From contig CAWIKR010000002.1 of assembly GCA_963836775.1 (NCBI GenBank), positions 2,604,001-2,668,000 on the forward strand: a stretch of 64,000 nucleotides of DNA, in the 5' to 3' direction. The notes below the pieces were generated by a model that made no database searches, was not told where the DNA came from, and was given only the letters and a program-made list of their open reading frames with translations. Shown here one piece after another: positions 33,049 through 41,840 of the stretch. Made by a program: the position numbers and the translations under genes. Origin of the DNA: DASQPR01 sp963836775. Its GTDB lineage: Bacteria > Actinomycetota > Actinomycetes > Mycobacteriales > Micromonosporaceae. Numbering within the stretch: the stretch's first letter is position 1; each line of letters starts with the position of its first letter.

Positions 33049-33885
33049 ATGACGAACGGTACGTTGATCACTGTCGCTCCGACCGGCGCCGAGTCGGCCA
33101 AGGCCGACGTCCCAGCCCTGCCCGTGACGCTCGATGAGCTGGTCACGACGGCTCGCGAATGCGAAGCGCTGGGGGCCAGCGTCATTCATGTGCACATCCG
33201 CGACCACGAAGCCAAGCCGACGCTCGATCAGGGCCTGCTCAAGGACACGGTGCAGGCGCTCCGGGCCGAGACCGATCTGATCGTGCAGCTGTCCTCCGGC
33301 GGCGCGGTCACCGACCCCGAGGGTGCTCGGCTCGCCGTGCTCGATGCCGAGCCGGACATGGCCTCCTGCACCATGGGCACGGTCAACTTCGGTGACGACG
33401 TCTTCATGAACCGCTGGGAGTTCGTCGTCGACCTGCACACCCGGATGCAGGAGCGCGGTGTCGTTCCGGAGTACGAGATCTTCGATCTCGGCCAGCTTTG
33501 GTCGCTGCAGCGACTGCTGTCCAAATACGGCCTGCCGGCCGGCGGACACGTGCACGTGGACTTCGTGATGAACGTTCCGGGCGGCATGCCCGGCACCACC
33601 GACGCGCTGGTCGCGTGCAAGCAGGCCGTTCGCGACCTGCCCGACGGCACCACCTTCTCGGCCACCGGGATCGGCCGGTCCACCATCGACGTGATCATGG
33701 CGTCCCTGTCCGCTGGCGGCCACCTGCGGGTCGGCATGGAGGACACCATCACTTATGCCAAGGGCCAGCCGGTGGAGTCGAACATGCAGCTGGTTGCACG
33801 CGCGGTCGCGTTCGCCCGGCTGGCGCAGCGGCCACCGATCACCACCGCCGAGGCCCGCACCATGCTGGGAGTTTCGGCCCGGTGA
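33049..33885 (+). CDS. Beta-keto acid cleavage enzyme (BKACE, DUF849) family
   Basis: 278 residues from ATG 33049. TIM-barrel BKACE with the zinc pair in VIHVHIRD (His47, His49) and a second HVHVDF block, plus catalytic-region YEIFD and the GIGRSTIDV and RVGMEDT segments. The family cleaves beta-keto acids with acetyl-CoA (for example 3-keto-5-aminohexanoate in lysine fermentation). Coupled by GTGA to an asparaginase-like gene, which hints at amino-acid-derived substrates. Confidence 0.9.
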   Translation: MTNGTLITVAPTGAESAKADVPALPVTLDELVTTARECEALGASVIHVHIRDHEAKPTLDQGLLKDTVQALRAETDLIVQLSSGGAVTDPEGARLAVLDAEPDMASCTMGTVNFGDDVFMNRWEFVVDLHTRMQERGVVPEYEIFDLGQLWSLQRLLSKYGLPAGGHVHVDFVMNVPGGMPGTTDALVACKQAVRDLPDGTTFSATGIGRSTIDVIMASLSAGGHLRVGMEDTITYAKGQPVESNMQLVARAVAFARLAQRPPITTAEARTMLGVSAR

Positions 33886-34835
33886 GTTCGTATCAAGGCG
33901 GCGACGTCGTCGCCGAAGTCATCCGGTCCGGTTTCACCGAAGGCTTCCACCGCGGATCGGTCGCGGTGCTCGACGGGGCCGGAAAGCTGATCGCCTCGAT
34001 CGGCGATGTGCACGGGGCGGTCTTCCCGCGCTCCTCCAACAAGCCGATGCAAGCGGTCGGCATGCTGCGCTCCGGCCTCAAGCTGCACGACGACGCTGAC
34101 CTGGCTCTCGTTTCGGCGAGCCACTACGGCGAGCCGATGCACATCAACCGGGTTCGGGACATGCTCGCGGCCGGTGGGCTGACCGAGGCGGATCTGCGTA
34201 CGCCCGACGATTTCCCGCTGTCCGAGTCGTCCCGGGTCGCACTCATCCGGGACGGCATAGCACCGTCGCCGGTCTACATGAACTGCTCCGGCAAGCACAC
34301 CGGGATGTTGCGTACCTGCGTCGAGGCCGGTTGGGCGCTGGACGACTATCGGGACATCGGTCATCCGCTGCAGAAGCGCGTACGCGCGACGGTCGAGGAG
34401 TTCTCCGGCGAGGCCGCGGCGGTCGGTGTCGATGGATGCGGGGCTCCGGTGCTGTCGATGTCGCTGACCGCGCTGGCCCGGGCGTTCCTGACGTTCGTGT
34501 CGGCGGCCGAGGGCACCGACGAGCGCCGGGTCGCCGATGCCATGCGCGCGCACCCGGATCTGATCTCCGGCACTGGCGCCGATGACGATCGTCTGATGCG
34601 CGGCATCCCTGGCCTGCTCTCCAAGGGCGGCGCCGAGGGAGTGGTGGCGGTGGCGATCCCGGAGGTCGGTGCGGTGGCCCTGAAGATCGACGACGGCGCC
34701 ATGCGAGGCCGGATGCCGGTGCTGTCGGCGGCTCTCGCGCACCTCGGTGTCGATGCCCCGGAGGAGCTGAACACCTACCCGCTCATGGGCGGTGGGCGCC
34801 GGGTCGGCGAAGTGCGCTCGGTCGCGGGGTTCTAA
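33882..34835 (+). CDS. Asparaginase (thermolabile, Asparaginase_II family)
   Basis: 317 residues from GTG 33882 overlapping the BKACE stop. Family blocks: VVAEVIRSGFTEGFHRGSVAV, FPRSSNKPMQAVG, SASHYGEPMH, MNCSGKHTGMLRTC, VDGCGAPV and MGGGRRVGEVRS. These R. etli-type asparaginases hydrolyse L-Asn and are unrelated to the E. coli AnsA/B fold. No signal peptide, so cytosolic. A strong hairpin follows. Confidence 0.9.
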   Translation: MSSYQGGDVVAEVIRSGFTEGFHRGSVAVLDGAGKLIASIGDVHGAVFPRSSNKPMQAVGMLRSGLKLHDDADLALVSASHYGEPMHINRVRDMLAAGGLTEADLRTPDDFPLSESSRVALIRDGIAPSPVYMNCSGKHTGMLRTCVEAGWALDDYRDIGHPLQKRVRATVEEFSGEAAAVGVDGCGAPVLSMSLTALARAFLTFVSAAEGTDERRVADAMRAHPDLISGTGADDDRLMRGIPGLLSKGGAEGVVAVAIPEVGAVALKIDDGAMRGRMPVLSAALAHLGVDAPEELNTYPLMGGGRRVGEVRSVAGF

Positions 34836-34855
34836 ACCGCACACCAAACACCCGT

Positions 34856-34899
34856 TTGGGGACGGTTCTCGACGCTTGGGCGTGCGAGATCGTCCCCAA
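34856..34899. terminator. Compound hairpin after the BKACE-asparaginase pair
   Basis: Outer arms TTGGGGACG (34856-34864) and its complement (34891-34899), then CTCG/CGAG, then ACGC/GCGT around a 4-nt loop. Shorter CTAAAC / GTTTAG arms flank it (34832 and 34903). It lies 20 nt past the stop. Confidence 0.75.
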
Positions 34900-34978
34900 T
34901 CGCGTTTAGTGGTTATGTGTGTGCTAGCTCACCAGACCCAGAAAACGCCTGCTCCACAACGGTGTCTGGCCCATTCCG

Positions 34979-35013
34979 GCTGCTAGCAGCGTGCTTGCAA
35001 TTGTTAGCAGGCG
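34979..35013 (+). promoter_or_regulatory. Candidate autoregulatory operator of the XRE gene
   Basis: A perfect 12-bp palindrome GCTGCTAGCAGC (34979-34990), and TGTTAGCAG (35002) repeating TGCTAGCAG (34981) two helical turns away. It ends 18 nt before the GTG start of the XRE gene. Confidence 0.5.
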
Positions 35014-35030
35014 TTCGTAGACTTCCCGAG

Positions 35031-35573
35031 GTGAGCACGCCCCGAGATCTGTCCCGCGACATCGGCACGTTCATCCGCGACCTGCGGCAGAACGCGCAGA
35101 TTTCGCTGCGCCAGCTGGCGGATCAAGCGGGCGTCTCCAATCCGTATCTCAGCCAGATCGAGCGAGGCTTGCGCAAGCCGAGCGCCGAGGTGCTCGCCCA
35201 GCTGGCCAGCGCGTTGCGGGTGTCGACCCCGTTGATGTATCTCCGCGCCGGTCTGCTCGAACTGACTGACGGTCACGGTGTGATCGGGGCGATCGCCAAC
35301 GATCCCGATCTCACCGAGTCGCAGAAACAGGCCCTGACGCAGATTTACGAGACTTTTCGCCGGGAGAATGCCCGCGAAGCGGACACCAGCGTTGTTCCGG
35401 ATGATGCTCCCGATGAGGGTGGGGGTGCCGCTCAAGCGGTGTCACCGGTGGAGCACCGACCAACGACGGCGAAACCCAGCAGTCCAGCACCTGTGAAGTC
35501 CCGGAACCGGGCGCGCACCGGTGCGCACGAGCCGAAGAAAGCCGGCCGGAAGCCGGCTGCGAAGGAGCAATAA
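35031..35573 (+). CDS. XRE-family transcriptional regulator (Rv0474-like)
   Basis: 180 residues from GTG 35031 with GAGG just upstream. The HTH occupies residues 12-70 (FIRDLRQNAQISLRQLAD, GVSNPYLSQIERGLRKPSAEVLAQLASAL). The middle is short, and the C-terminus is a long Pro/Lys/Arg-rich tail (SSPAPVKSRNRARTG, KKAGRKPAAKEQ) that may be disordered. The stop overlaps the HbhA-like start (TAATG). The three-gene order XRE / HbhA-like / DUF2516 equals mycobacterial Rv0474-Rv0476. Confidence 0.88.
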   Translation: MSTPRDLSRDIGTFIRDLRQNAQISLRQLADQAGVSNPYLSQIERGLRKPSAEVLAQLASALRVSTPLMYLRAGLLELTDGHGVIGAIANDPDLTESQKQALTQIYETFRRENAREADTSVVPDDAPDEGGGAAQAVSPVEHRPTTAKPSSPAPVKSRNRARTGAHEPKKAGRKPAAKEQ

Positions 35574-36097
35574 TGCCGAACAACGAGACCACCAAGATCC
35601 CGGCCCCGCTCTACGCCGCTGCCGGCGCCGGTGACATTGCCATCGAGCGTCTGCGCAAGCTGCCGGAGAAGGTGGCCCAGTTGCAGGAGCGCGTCAACAC
35701 GCTGTCCGACCAGTTCCCCGGCCGGGTCAGCACCCTGCAGGAGAAGGTCACCGCGAAGGTGGCCGAGATGCCGTCGATCGTCGCCGAGCTGCGCCAGCGG
35801 GTCGTCGACGCGGACGCCGACAAGCTTCGCGAGTCCGCCAAGCGCAACGCCCAGACCCTGCTGACCCAGGCCCAGGCCGCGCAGGAGCGGGCCGCCGCGA
35901 TCTACGCGGACCTGATCGCTCGGGGCGAGGTCGTGGTCGGTCGCAGTATGCCCGGCCAGGCTGACGACGCGCCGATCCACGCTGAGGTGATCGAGCCGGC
36001 AAAGCCCGCGGTCGAGGCCGAGGCGCCGGCGGCGGAGTTCGTCAAGAAGCCGACCGCCCGGCAGCGCAAGACCAGCCCCAAGGGCGAGGCCAAGTAA
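35573..36097 (+). CDS. HbhA-like coiled-coil protein
   Basis: 174 residues from ATG 35573. An N-terminal APLYAAAGAGDIAIERLRKLPE block as in HbhA/Rv0475, a long amphipathic coiled coil (KVAQLQERVNTLSDQFPGRV, KNAQTLL-type heptads to about residue 125) and an Ala/Pro/Lys-rich end (KKPTARQRKTSPKGEAK), shorter than the mycobacterial adhesin tail. No signal peptide. Likely a cell-envelope or lipid-body associated structural protein; heparin binding cannot be claimed. Confidence 0.82.
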   Translation: MPNNETTKIPAPLYAAAGAGDIAIERLRKLPEKVAQLQERVNTLSDQFPGRVSTLQEKVTAKVAEMPSIVAELRQRVVDADADKLRESAKRNAQTLLTQAQAAQERAAAIYADLIARGEVVVGRSMPGQADDAPIHAEVIEPAKPAVEAEAPAAEFVKKPTARQRKTSPKGEAK

Positions 36098-36121
36098 GGC
36101 CGGCCCGTCCGGTTAGCGGCG

Positions 36122-36153
36122 CGCGCCCGGTCCCGATTGCGGGGCCGGGCGCG
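36122..36153. terminator. Hairpin terminator after the HbhA-like gene
   Basis: 13-bp arms (36122-36134 and 36141-36153; CGCGCCCGG core) with one G-T wobble and a 6-nt loop, 25 nt after the stop codon. Confidence 0.65.
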
Positions 36154-36239
36154 TTGTCGTCGTGCGGCCACTGGCGAGGAACGATCTCGAACGGTGGCCG
36201 TTGCGGCATTAGGCGACTCGCCGACATAAGCTAGGCGGC

Positions 36240-36557
36240 ATGGCTAGCGCGCCTCTGTTCTATGGCGATGTGATGTTTTGGTACAACACCGCCCTCATTC
36301 TGATTATCTTGGTCATCGAGGTGGCTGCGCTGATCAACTGTGTCACCCGACGGAAAGACGCGTTCCCGGCGGTCGGCAACGCCACCAAGGCGATGTGGGT
36401 GCTGATGAACGCGGGTGCGATCGCGTGGACCGCGCTGATCTACCTGAGCCCGCTCGGCACCTGGTGGGCAGTGCTCGGTGTGATCATCTCCGCGATCTAT
36501 CTGCTGGATGTCCGGCCCGCGATCCGGGATGCCCTGAACGGGCGCGGCGGCTGGTGA
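36240..36557 (+). CDS. DUF2516 small membrane protein (Rv0476-like)
   Basis: 105 residues from ATG 36240. Three hydrophobic segments (ALILIILVIEVAALINCV, MWVLMNAGAIAWTALIYL, WWAVLGVIISAIYLLDV) ending in RPAIRDALNGRGGW. Its GTGA overlap joins the hydrolase gene downstream. Conserved with the XRE/HbhA-like pair, but without known function. Confidence 0.88.
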   Translation: MASAPLFYGDVMFWYNTALILIILVIEVAALINCVTRRKDAFPAVGNATKAMWVLMNAGAIAWTALIYLSPLGTWWAVLGVIISAIYLLDVRPAIRDALNGRGGW

Positions 36558-37447
36558 GAGATTTCCGGTGGCCGCCGCCACCGGCCAGCGGCCCGAACAC
36601 GTTCGGGCCAGGGCCGTCCGGGCCGCACTCGGGGCGGCCGGCGCTGCCACAACCTGACACGTCGATGCTGGCCACGCCGCACGGCGTCAACCTTGAGTAT
36701 CTGATCACCGGGATCGGTGAGCCGGTCACCGTTTTCGCGCACGGCCTCGGCAACGGCATCGCCGAGACCCGGCCGCTGGGCAGTGCGGTCTCCGGCCGGC
36801 GGGTGTTCTTCCAGTTCCGCGGCCACGGCGAGTCGGATGCTCCGGACGGCGAATGGACTTATCAGGATCTGGCCCGGGACCTGCGTGCCGTCGCGGATCT
36901 CACCGGTGCGACCCGGGCGCTCGGCATGAGCATGGGTGCCGGTGCGCTGTGCCGGCTGATTTCGGAGAGCCCGGACCGCTTCGACCGGATGGTGATGTTC
37001 CTGCCGGCGGTGCTCGACACGCCGCGTCCATTGGCGGCTCGGGAACGGCTCGGCGCCCTGCTCGCCGCGATCGACCGGGGCAACGCCGCGGAGGTTGCCG
37101 GGGTGCTCGAGGAGGAGGTGCCGCCGGCGCTGCGCAATTCGCCGGCCGCATGGTCGTTCCTCCGGCAGCGGATTGATCAGCTGATGAGCTACGGCCTCGG
37201 CGCCGGGCTGGCGAGCCTGCCGGATCAGGTCGCGGTCACGGATCGCTCGTTGCTGCGGTCGGTCAGTGCACGCGTCCTCGTCATCGGTTGTCATGGCGAT
37301 GTGCTGCATCCGGCCGCCGTGGCCGAGGATCTCGCCGCCACACTGCCGAACGCGACGCTGCATCTCTACGACAAGCCGGGCGTGCTCTGGACCCAGCGGG
37401 CCGACCTGCGGGAGCGGATCGCCGGATTCCTGAACGCGGAGTGGTAG
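36554..37447 (+). CDS. Alpha/beta-fold hydrolase
   Basis: 297 residues from GTG 36554. A Pro/Gly-rich N-terminal extension (about 35 residues) precedes the fold: TVFAHGLGNGIAET with the oxyanion HG, FFQFRGHGESDAP, and nucleophile Ser in LGMSMGAGAL. A lid segment follows, and the acid/His end is around LVIGCHGDVLHP. In the position of the terminal catalytic His the sequence reads LYDKPGVLWTQRAD, without an obvious His. Substrate unknown; coupled to DUF2516. Confidence 0.85.
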   Translation: MRDFRWPPPPASGPNTFGPGPSGPHSGRPALPQPDTSMLATPHGVNLEYLITGIGEPVTVFAHGLGNGIAETRPLGSAVSGRRVFFQFRGHGESDAPDGEWTYQDLARDLRAVADLTGATRALGMSMGAGALCRLISESPDRFDRMVMFLPAVLDTPRPLAARERLGALLAAIDRGNAAEVAGVLEEEVPPALRNSPAAWSFLRQRIDQLMSYGLGAGLASLPDQVAVTDRSLLRSVSARVLVIGCHGDVLHPAAVAEDLAATLPNATLHLYDKPGVLWTQRADLRERIAGFLNAEW

Positions 37448-37487
37448 CCCGGCTCGGCGAGATGGCGGGGGTAATAGGCTCGCGGTC

Positions 37488-38225
37488 ATGGGCGTGACTC
37501 ACCACGGGCGTACGTATCGGCTCGATCTGGCCGATCCGACCCTTCGCGAATGGCAGTGCACGGTGCTTCAGAGCGATGCCGAGCAGGGCATCGTGCTGGA
37601 CAAGTCGGCCTTCTATCCGGGCGGTGGCGGCCAGCCACCGGACCACGGCGTGCTGCTGTGGAACGGTGTGCAGACCCGGATCTCCGGCACCCGCAAGGGC
37701 GACGACCTCTATCTGATCCCGGAGCCGGGCGACCCGTTGCCGCCGGTCGGGGTCGACGTCACCGGCGCGGTCGAGGATCAGCGCCGGAGCCTCCTCATGC
37801 GTACGCACTCCGGCCTGCACGTGTTGTGTGGCGTGGTGTTCCGCGACTTCGGTGCGCTGGTCACCGGCGGCAACATGGAGCCGGGTGAGGCGCGGATGGA
37901 CTTCAACCTGCCCGAGGTGCCCACTGACTTCAAGGCCCGGCTCGAAGAACTCGTCAACGCCGAGGTCACTGCCGATCGCGCGGTCACCGTGAAGGTGCTG
38001 CCACGGGACGAGGCGCTCGCGTTGCCGGACATCATCCGTACGCAGAGCAACCTGATCCCGGCCGACGAAGAGGAGATCCGGATCGTCGACATCAACGGCC
38101 TCGACGTCCAGGCCGACGGTGGCACGCACGTGGCATCGACGTCTCAGGTCGGCAAGGTCACGGTGGTGAAGGTGGAGAGCAAGGGCAAGGCGAACCGGCG
38201 GGTCCGCGTACGGCTGGTGGATTAG
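37488..38225 (+). CDS. Alanyl-tRNA editing protein (AlaX-like)
   Basis: 245 residues from ATG 37488. Homologous to the AlaRS editing domain: YPGGGGQPPDHG, then HxxxH in RTHSGLHVL near residue 107, and GGTHVAST near 210. The usual Cys of the CxxxH zinc motif is Asp here (DGGTH). AlaX proteins clear Ser or Gly mischarged on tRNA-Ala. Possibly still active with D/H ligands. Confidence 0.85.
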   Translation: MGVTHHGRTYRLDLADPTLREWQCTVLQSDAEQGIVLDKSAFYPGGGGQPPDHGVLLWNGVQTRISGTRKGDDLYLIPEPGDPLPPVGVDVTGAVEDQRRSLLMRTHSGLHVLCGVVFRDFGALVTGGNMEPGEARMDFNLPEVPTDFKARLEELVNAEVTADRAVTVKVLPRDEALALPDIIRTQSNLIPADEEEIRIVDINGLDVQADGGTHVASTSQVGKVTVVKVESKGKANRRVRVRLVD

Positions 38226-38258
38226 GAGCGAGCAACGGCGGACCGCAACCAGCCGGAG

Positions 38259-38684
38259 TCAGTCGGCGTGCCGGTCCATGATGACGCGGATGGTGTCCAG
38301 CACGTCCTCGAGTTCGTAGCCGGTGCGCTGGTCGAACGACACCTCGTATTCGGTGTGGATGACGTGGTGGCCGATGCTCGGCGTCTGGACATTGACGACC
38401 AGCTCGCAGCCGCCGGCCGCCGGCTTGATCGTCAGCCAGCCCTGATAGCCGGAGCTTGGGATGCCCCACTCCAGGCTGCGGTGGTGCTCGTCGGCGCGAA
38501 GCCAGCCGTCGAGCTCATAGGCGAGCCCGTCCATGTCGAAAATGATCGTGATGTCGCCGGTGTCGCGAGACTTCGCGTCCAGCACCCGGGGCACGAACTC
38601 GCTGAGATGCCGGACATCGGCGAGGTAGTTGAACAGGCGGTCCGGCGAGGTGGCGATGGTCGCGGATCTTTCGAAGTCGCGCAT
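38259..38684 (-). CDS. SRPBCC/START-like family protein
   Basis: 141 residues from ATG 38684 (RDFERSATIATSPDRLFNYLAD). The helix-grip fold continues with LSEFVPRVLDAKS, a beta-rich middle (GYQGWLTIKP) and a long C-terminal helix (LEDVLDTIRVIMDR). Binds hydrophobic ligands in general; nothing indicates which. Convergent with alaX. Confidence 0.82.
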   Translation of the reverse strand: MRDFERSATIATSPDRLFNYLADVRHLSEFVPRVLDAKSRDTGDITIIFDMDGLAYELDGWLRADEHHRSLEWGIPSSGYQGWLTIKPAAGGCELVVNVQTPSIGHHVIHTEYEVSFDQRTGYELEDVLDTIRVIMDRHAD

Positions 38685-38863
38685 CAGTGCTCCGTTTCCT
38701 GTGGCCGGGTGGGTCTATCCTTGCCCAGCCGCCACCCGGTTGCCCACCCGCAGACGTCGCCGGGCAGATTTGGCCGCAAGCCACTAGGCTCATCGACCAT
38801 GGCAGCCGCGATGACACCGCAACCGCGCAGCCTTCGCTCGTCCCTGGCCGCGGATGCGTCCGG

Positions 38864-39658
38864 ATGAGCCGGCCGATCAGTGCCGGCAAGCAGTTCCTCA
38901 CCGGCATCGGCCTGCTCGGCCGCGGTCTCGCGATGTATGGCCGCAGCCCGGCGTTGTTGCTCCTCGGCATCATTCCGGCGGCGATTGCCAGCGTCCTGAT
39001 CATTTCGGTGCTGTTCACCGTCCTCTACTTCGCGGGCGACCTGGCCGGCGCCGTGACGTGGTTCGCCGACAACTGGACGCCGTGGGAGCGCGACACCGTC
39101 CGGGTCATCGCCGGGATCAGCATCGTCGGCGTTATCGGCCTGCTTGCCGTGGTCACCTTTACGTCTATCACTCTGGCGATCGGTGAGCCGTTCTACGAGA
39201 AGATTTCCGAGCGAGTGGAGAGCCAGCTCGGAGGTTCGACCACCACCGTCGATCTGCCGTTCTGGCCGGAGTTCGTCCGCGGCATCGCCGAGTCGATCCG
39301 GCTGATCGCGCTGTCCGCCGTCATCGGCATCCCGCTCTTCGTCGCCGGATTCATTCCCGGCATCGGTCAGACCGTGGTTCCGGCGATCGGGGCGCTGGTG
39401 GGCGGGTGGTTCCTGGCGATCGAGCTGGTCGGCGTGCCGTTCACCCGGCGCGGGCTGAAGCTGCGCGACCGGCGCCGGATCCTGCGCCAGCATCGACCGC
39501 TGGCGCTCGGTTTCGGCGCGTCGGTATTCGTCTGCTTTCTGATCCCGGGCGGCGCGGTGCTGGTGATGCCGGCCGCGGTGGCCGGCGGCACGATGCTCGC
39601 GCGACGCATCCTGGATGCTGCGCCGGTGCCGGCCGCGGCCGTCGGTCATGTCGGTTGA
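38864..39658 (+). CDS. EI24/CysZ-like membrane protein
   Basis: 264 residues from ATG 38864 (MSRPISAGKQFLTGIGLLGRG). Four to six hydrophobic segments, with the EI24-type blocks SPALLLLGIIPAAIASVL, GEPFYEKISERVE and GGWFLAIELVGVPFTRRGLKLRDRR. Relatives include CysZ sulfate channels and eukaryotic EI24; transport of sulfate by this protein is unproven. It overlaps the macrodomain gene by 11 nt. Confidence 0.85.
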   Translation: MSRPISAGKQFLTGIGLLGRGLAMYGRSPALLLLGIIPAAIASVLIISVLFTVLYFAGDLAGAVTWFADNWTPWERDTVRVIAGISIVGVIGLLAVVTFTSITLAIGEPFYEKISERVESQLGGSTTTVDLPFWPEFVRGIAESIRLIALSAVIGIPLFVAGFIPGIGQTVVPAIGALVGGWFLAIELVGVPFTRRGLKLRDRRRILRQHRPLALGFGASVFVCFLIPGGAVLVMPAAVAGGTMLARRILDAAPVPAAAVGHVG

Positions 39659-40169
39659 TCTCGTCCGCGGGAACATCATCACGCAGCAGGTCGACGCGCT
39701 CGTCAATGCCGCTAACTCCTCGCTGCTCGGCGGCGGCGGGGTGGATGGCGCAATCCACCGTGGTGGCGGCCCGGCGATCTTGGAGGAGTGCCGGAGGCTA
39801 CGGGCCGGGCACTACGGGCGCGGGCTGACGGTTGGCGACGCGGTGGCGACCACGGCGGGCCGGCTGCCGGCGCGCTGGGTGATCCACACGGTCGGGCCGG
39901 TCTGGAGTGCCTCCGACGATCGCACCGATCGCCTTGAGTCGTGCTATCGCCGGTCGCTCGAGGTCGCGTCCGATCTTGGTGCCCGCAGCATCGCGTTCCC
40001 GTTGATCTCCAGCGGCATCTACCGATGGCCGGTCGACGACGCGGTCCGGGTTGCGCTGCGGGTGCTCGAACCCGCGTCCGATGAGTTTGATCTCGTACGA
40101 CTCGTGCTTTTCGGCGCCGATCACTACGAGATCGCACGTGCCGTCGCCGCCGAGCGCGGCCAGGCCTAG
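39648..40169 (+). CDS. Macro domain protein (ADP-ribose/O-acetyl-ADP-ribose binding)
   Basis: 173 residues from ATG 39648. Clear macrodomain: VDLVRGNIITQQVDALVNAANSSLLGGGGVDGAIHRGGG covering the ADP-ribose loop, WVIHTVGP, and SIAFPLISSGIYRWP with the second loop. The YmdB-like layout suggests ADP-ribose or O-acetyl-ADP-ribose deacylation. Catalytic Asn/Asp (VNAAN...VDGA) are in place. Confidence 0.93.
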   Translation: MSVDLVRGNIITQQVDALVNAANSSLLGGGGVDGAIHRGGGPAILEECRRLRAGHYGRGLTVGDAVATTAGRLPARWVIHTVGPVWSASDDRTDRLESCYRRSLEVASDLGARSIAFPLISSGIYRWPVDDAVRVALRVLEPASDEFDLVRLVLFGADHYEIARAVAAERGQA

Positions 40170-40396
40170 CACCGGTTGGTGGCGGATCGCGGGGCGGTGA
40201 TCGGTTCGCCGGGCACCTCCGCCGGCCTGGCCGGATGCCGCGCGGGCGGGCGCGGCCACGCTGGATGGCGCCCGCGGACGCCCTGCTCGGGCTGCGTGCG
40301 CGGATTAGGTCGAAGCGAGCATCACCGGAGCGAGCCGCCGTTGCCGGATCGGGCTAGATTGGCGGGAGCGCAGGCGCGACATCATGAAGGAGCCGG

Positions 40397-40828
40397 ATGA
40401 GCACCGGACAAGATCAACCATCGTCGCCATACTTCGACCTGGAGATGGTGGCGGCGGCTCTGCGCAAGCACAGCGATGATCTTTCGCTCTACGCAAGCTT
40501 CCTTCTGAACATCCTGTCCTCAGCCCTGCCCGGCGAGATCGTCGAGGTGAAGCGCGAAGGCAAGATCAAGGCGCGATTGGCCGGCCGGTCCGAGCCCGCG
40601 GTGCTGGCGGTCTCGGTCGCGCTCGGTGATCGCCGTTACGATCTGGAGCGCGCCGAATTCGGCAAGCCGCTGTCGGCGACCATCCGGCACGCCTCCGGCG
40701 GTGTGGTGATGTCGACCAAGACCGTTTCGGTCGACGAATGGTCCACTGCGATGGCCGCCGAGCTGTCCCGACTGGCCAGCACCAACGCGGCAGCGGCAAC
40801 GGCATTGGCTCGGATCACCACGCTATGA
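40397..40828 (+). CDS. Protein of unknown function preceding YbjQ-like genes
   Basis: 143 residues from ATG 40397 with GGAGC 10 nt upstream. Soluble; helical N-terminus (MVAAALRKHSDDLSLYASFLLNILSSALPGEIV) then beta-rich (VKREGKIKARL, LAVSVALGDRRYDLERAEFGK, ATIRHASGGVVMSTKTV). No known domain. Coupled to the next gene by ATGA, so it is the first gene of the three-gene operon to 42677. Confidence 0.75.
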   Translation: MSTGQDQPSSPYFDLEMVAAALRKHSDDLSLYASFLLNILSSALPGEIVEVKREGKIKARLAGRSEPAVLAVSVALGDRRYDLERAEFGKPLSATIRHASGGVVMSTKTVSVDEWSTAMAAELSRLASTNAAAATALARITTL

Positions 40829-41838
40829 CGCACGACGCCCTGACACCCGACGACCTCACTCCCGAAGAGGTCGCGATCGCGAGTGCCAACGAGATCGCCG
40901 CCGGCCGGCTGCCGCTGCAGGCCCAGTGGCGGATCGCCGAGCAGCGGGCGCGCCGCGACGCCGGCGAGTCCGGCTCATTCACCTCAAACCTGACCACCGG
41001 CGAGTTCGCCGCCATCCGCTCGGCCGGATTCTCGCCGGTCGGACAGGTGATGGGCAGTGCGGTCTACAACGTCGGCTGGTCCTACTCCGGCTGCGGTTAT
41101 GCCGGTGCCTACGCCGGGGCCGGCTTCGGGCCCCGGGTCTTCAACAGCGGCGGTTTCTCCGGCGCCGGGATGGGCTCGGGTTTCGTCGGGGCTCCGGTGG
41201 TCGACGTGCCGTCGGTGCGCAGCCTGCTGGAACAGGCCCGTCATCGCGCGGTGGAACGGATGCGCGCCGAGTGCGCCGGTCTCGGCGGCGATGGCATCGT
41301 CGGCGTCCGCCTGACGCTGCGGAATTTCTATGGCAACGGCGTCGAGTTCGGCGCGATCGGCACGGCGGTCCGCGCCGATGGTCCGGTCCGACCTGCTCGG
41401 CCATTCACCTCGGACCTGTCCGGGCAGGACTTCGCCAAGCTCGTACGCGCCGGCTGGGTGCCGATCGACCTGGTGATGGGCGTCGGCGCGGTGATCCGCC
41501 ACGATGACTGGACGCAGGCCGTCCAGATGGGGTCATGGCGCAACAGCGAGGTCAGCGGGCTGACCCAGCTGGTCAACACGGCGCGGGCCGCGGCTCGCGA
41601 GTCGCTGGCCAAGGATGCCGCCCGGCGCGGTGGTCACAGCGTCGTGCTTCAGGACATGCGACTGTCGGTCTTCGACTCGAGATGTGCCTACAACGGCGAG
41701 GCGAAGGACCATCTGGCCGACGCCTTCGTGTTCGGCACCGCGATCACGCCGATCGACCGGTCCGGGAAGTCGCCGCCACAGACCGCGAAACCGCTGCAGA
41801 TGATTCGACTCAACAAAGGCCCGAAGGGAATCCGCTGA
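40825..41838 (+). CDS. Duplicated YbjQ-like (heavy-metal-binding) domain protein with Gly-rich insert
   Basis: 337 residues from ATG 40825. Two related domains: domain 1 from SFTSNLTTGEFAAIRSAGFSPVGQVMGSAVY to GIVGVRLTLRNFYGNGVEFGAIGTAV; domain 2 from PFTSDLSGQDFAKLVRAGWVP to DAFVFGTAI. A Gly/Tyr/Ser-rich stretch (CGYAGAYAGAGFGPR, GGFSGAGMGSGF) is inserted in domain 1. YbjQ-type domains form pentamers and are annotated as heavy-metal binding, but the ligand is not established. Confidence 0.8.
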   Translation: MTHDALTPDDLTPEEVAIASANEIAAGRLPLQAQWRIAEQRARRDAGESGSFTSNLTTGEFAAIRSAGFSPVGQVMGSAVYNVGWSYSGCGYAGAYAGAGFGPRVFNSGGFSGAGMGSGFVGAPVVDVPSVRSLLEQARHRAVERMRAECAGLGGDGIVGVRLTLRNFYGNGVEFGAIGTAVRADGPVRPARPFTSDLSGQDFAKLVRAGWVPIDLVMGVGAVIRHDDWTQAVQMGSWRNSEVSGLTQLVNTARAAARESLAKDAARRGGHSVVLQDMRLSVFDSRCAYNGEAKDHLADAFVFGTAITPIDRSGKSPPQTAKPLQMIRLNKGPKGIR

Positions 41839-41840
41839 CC

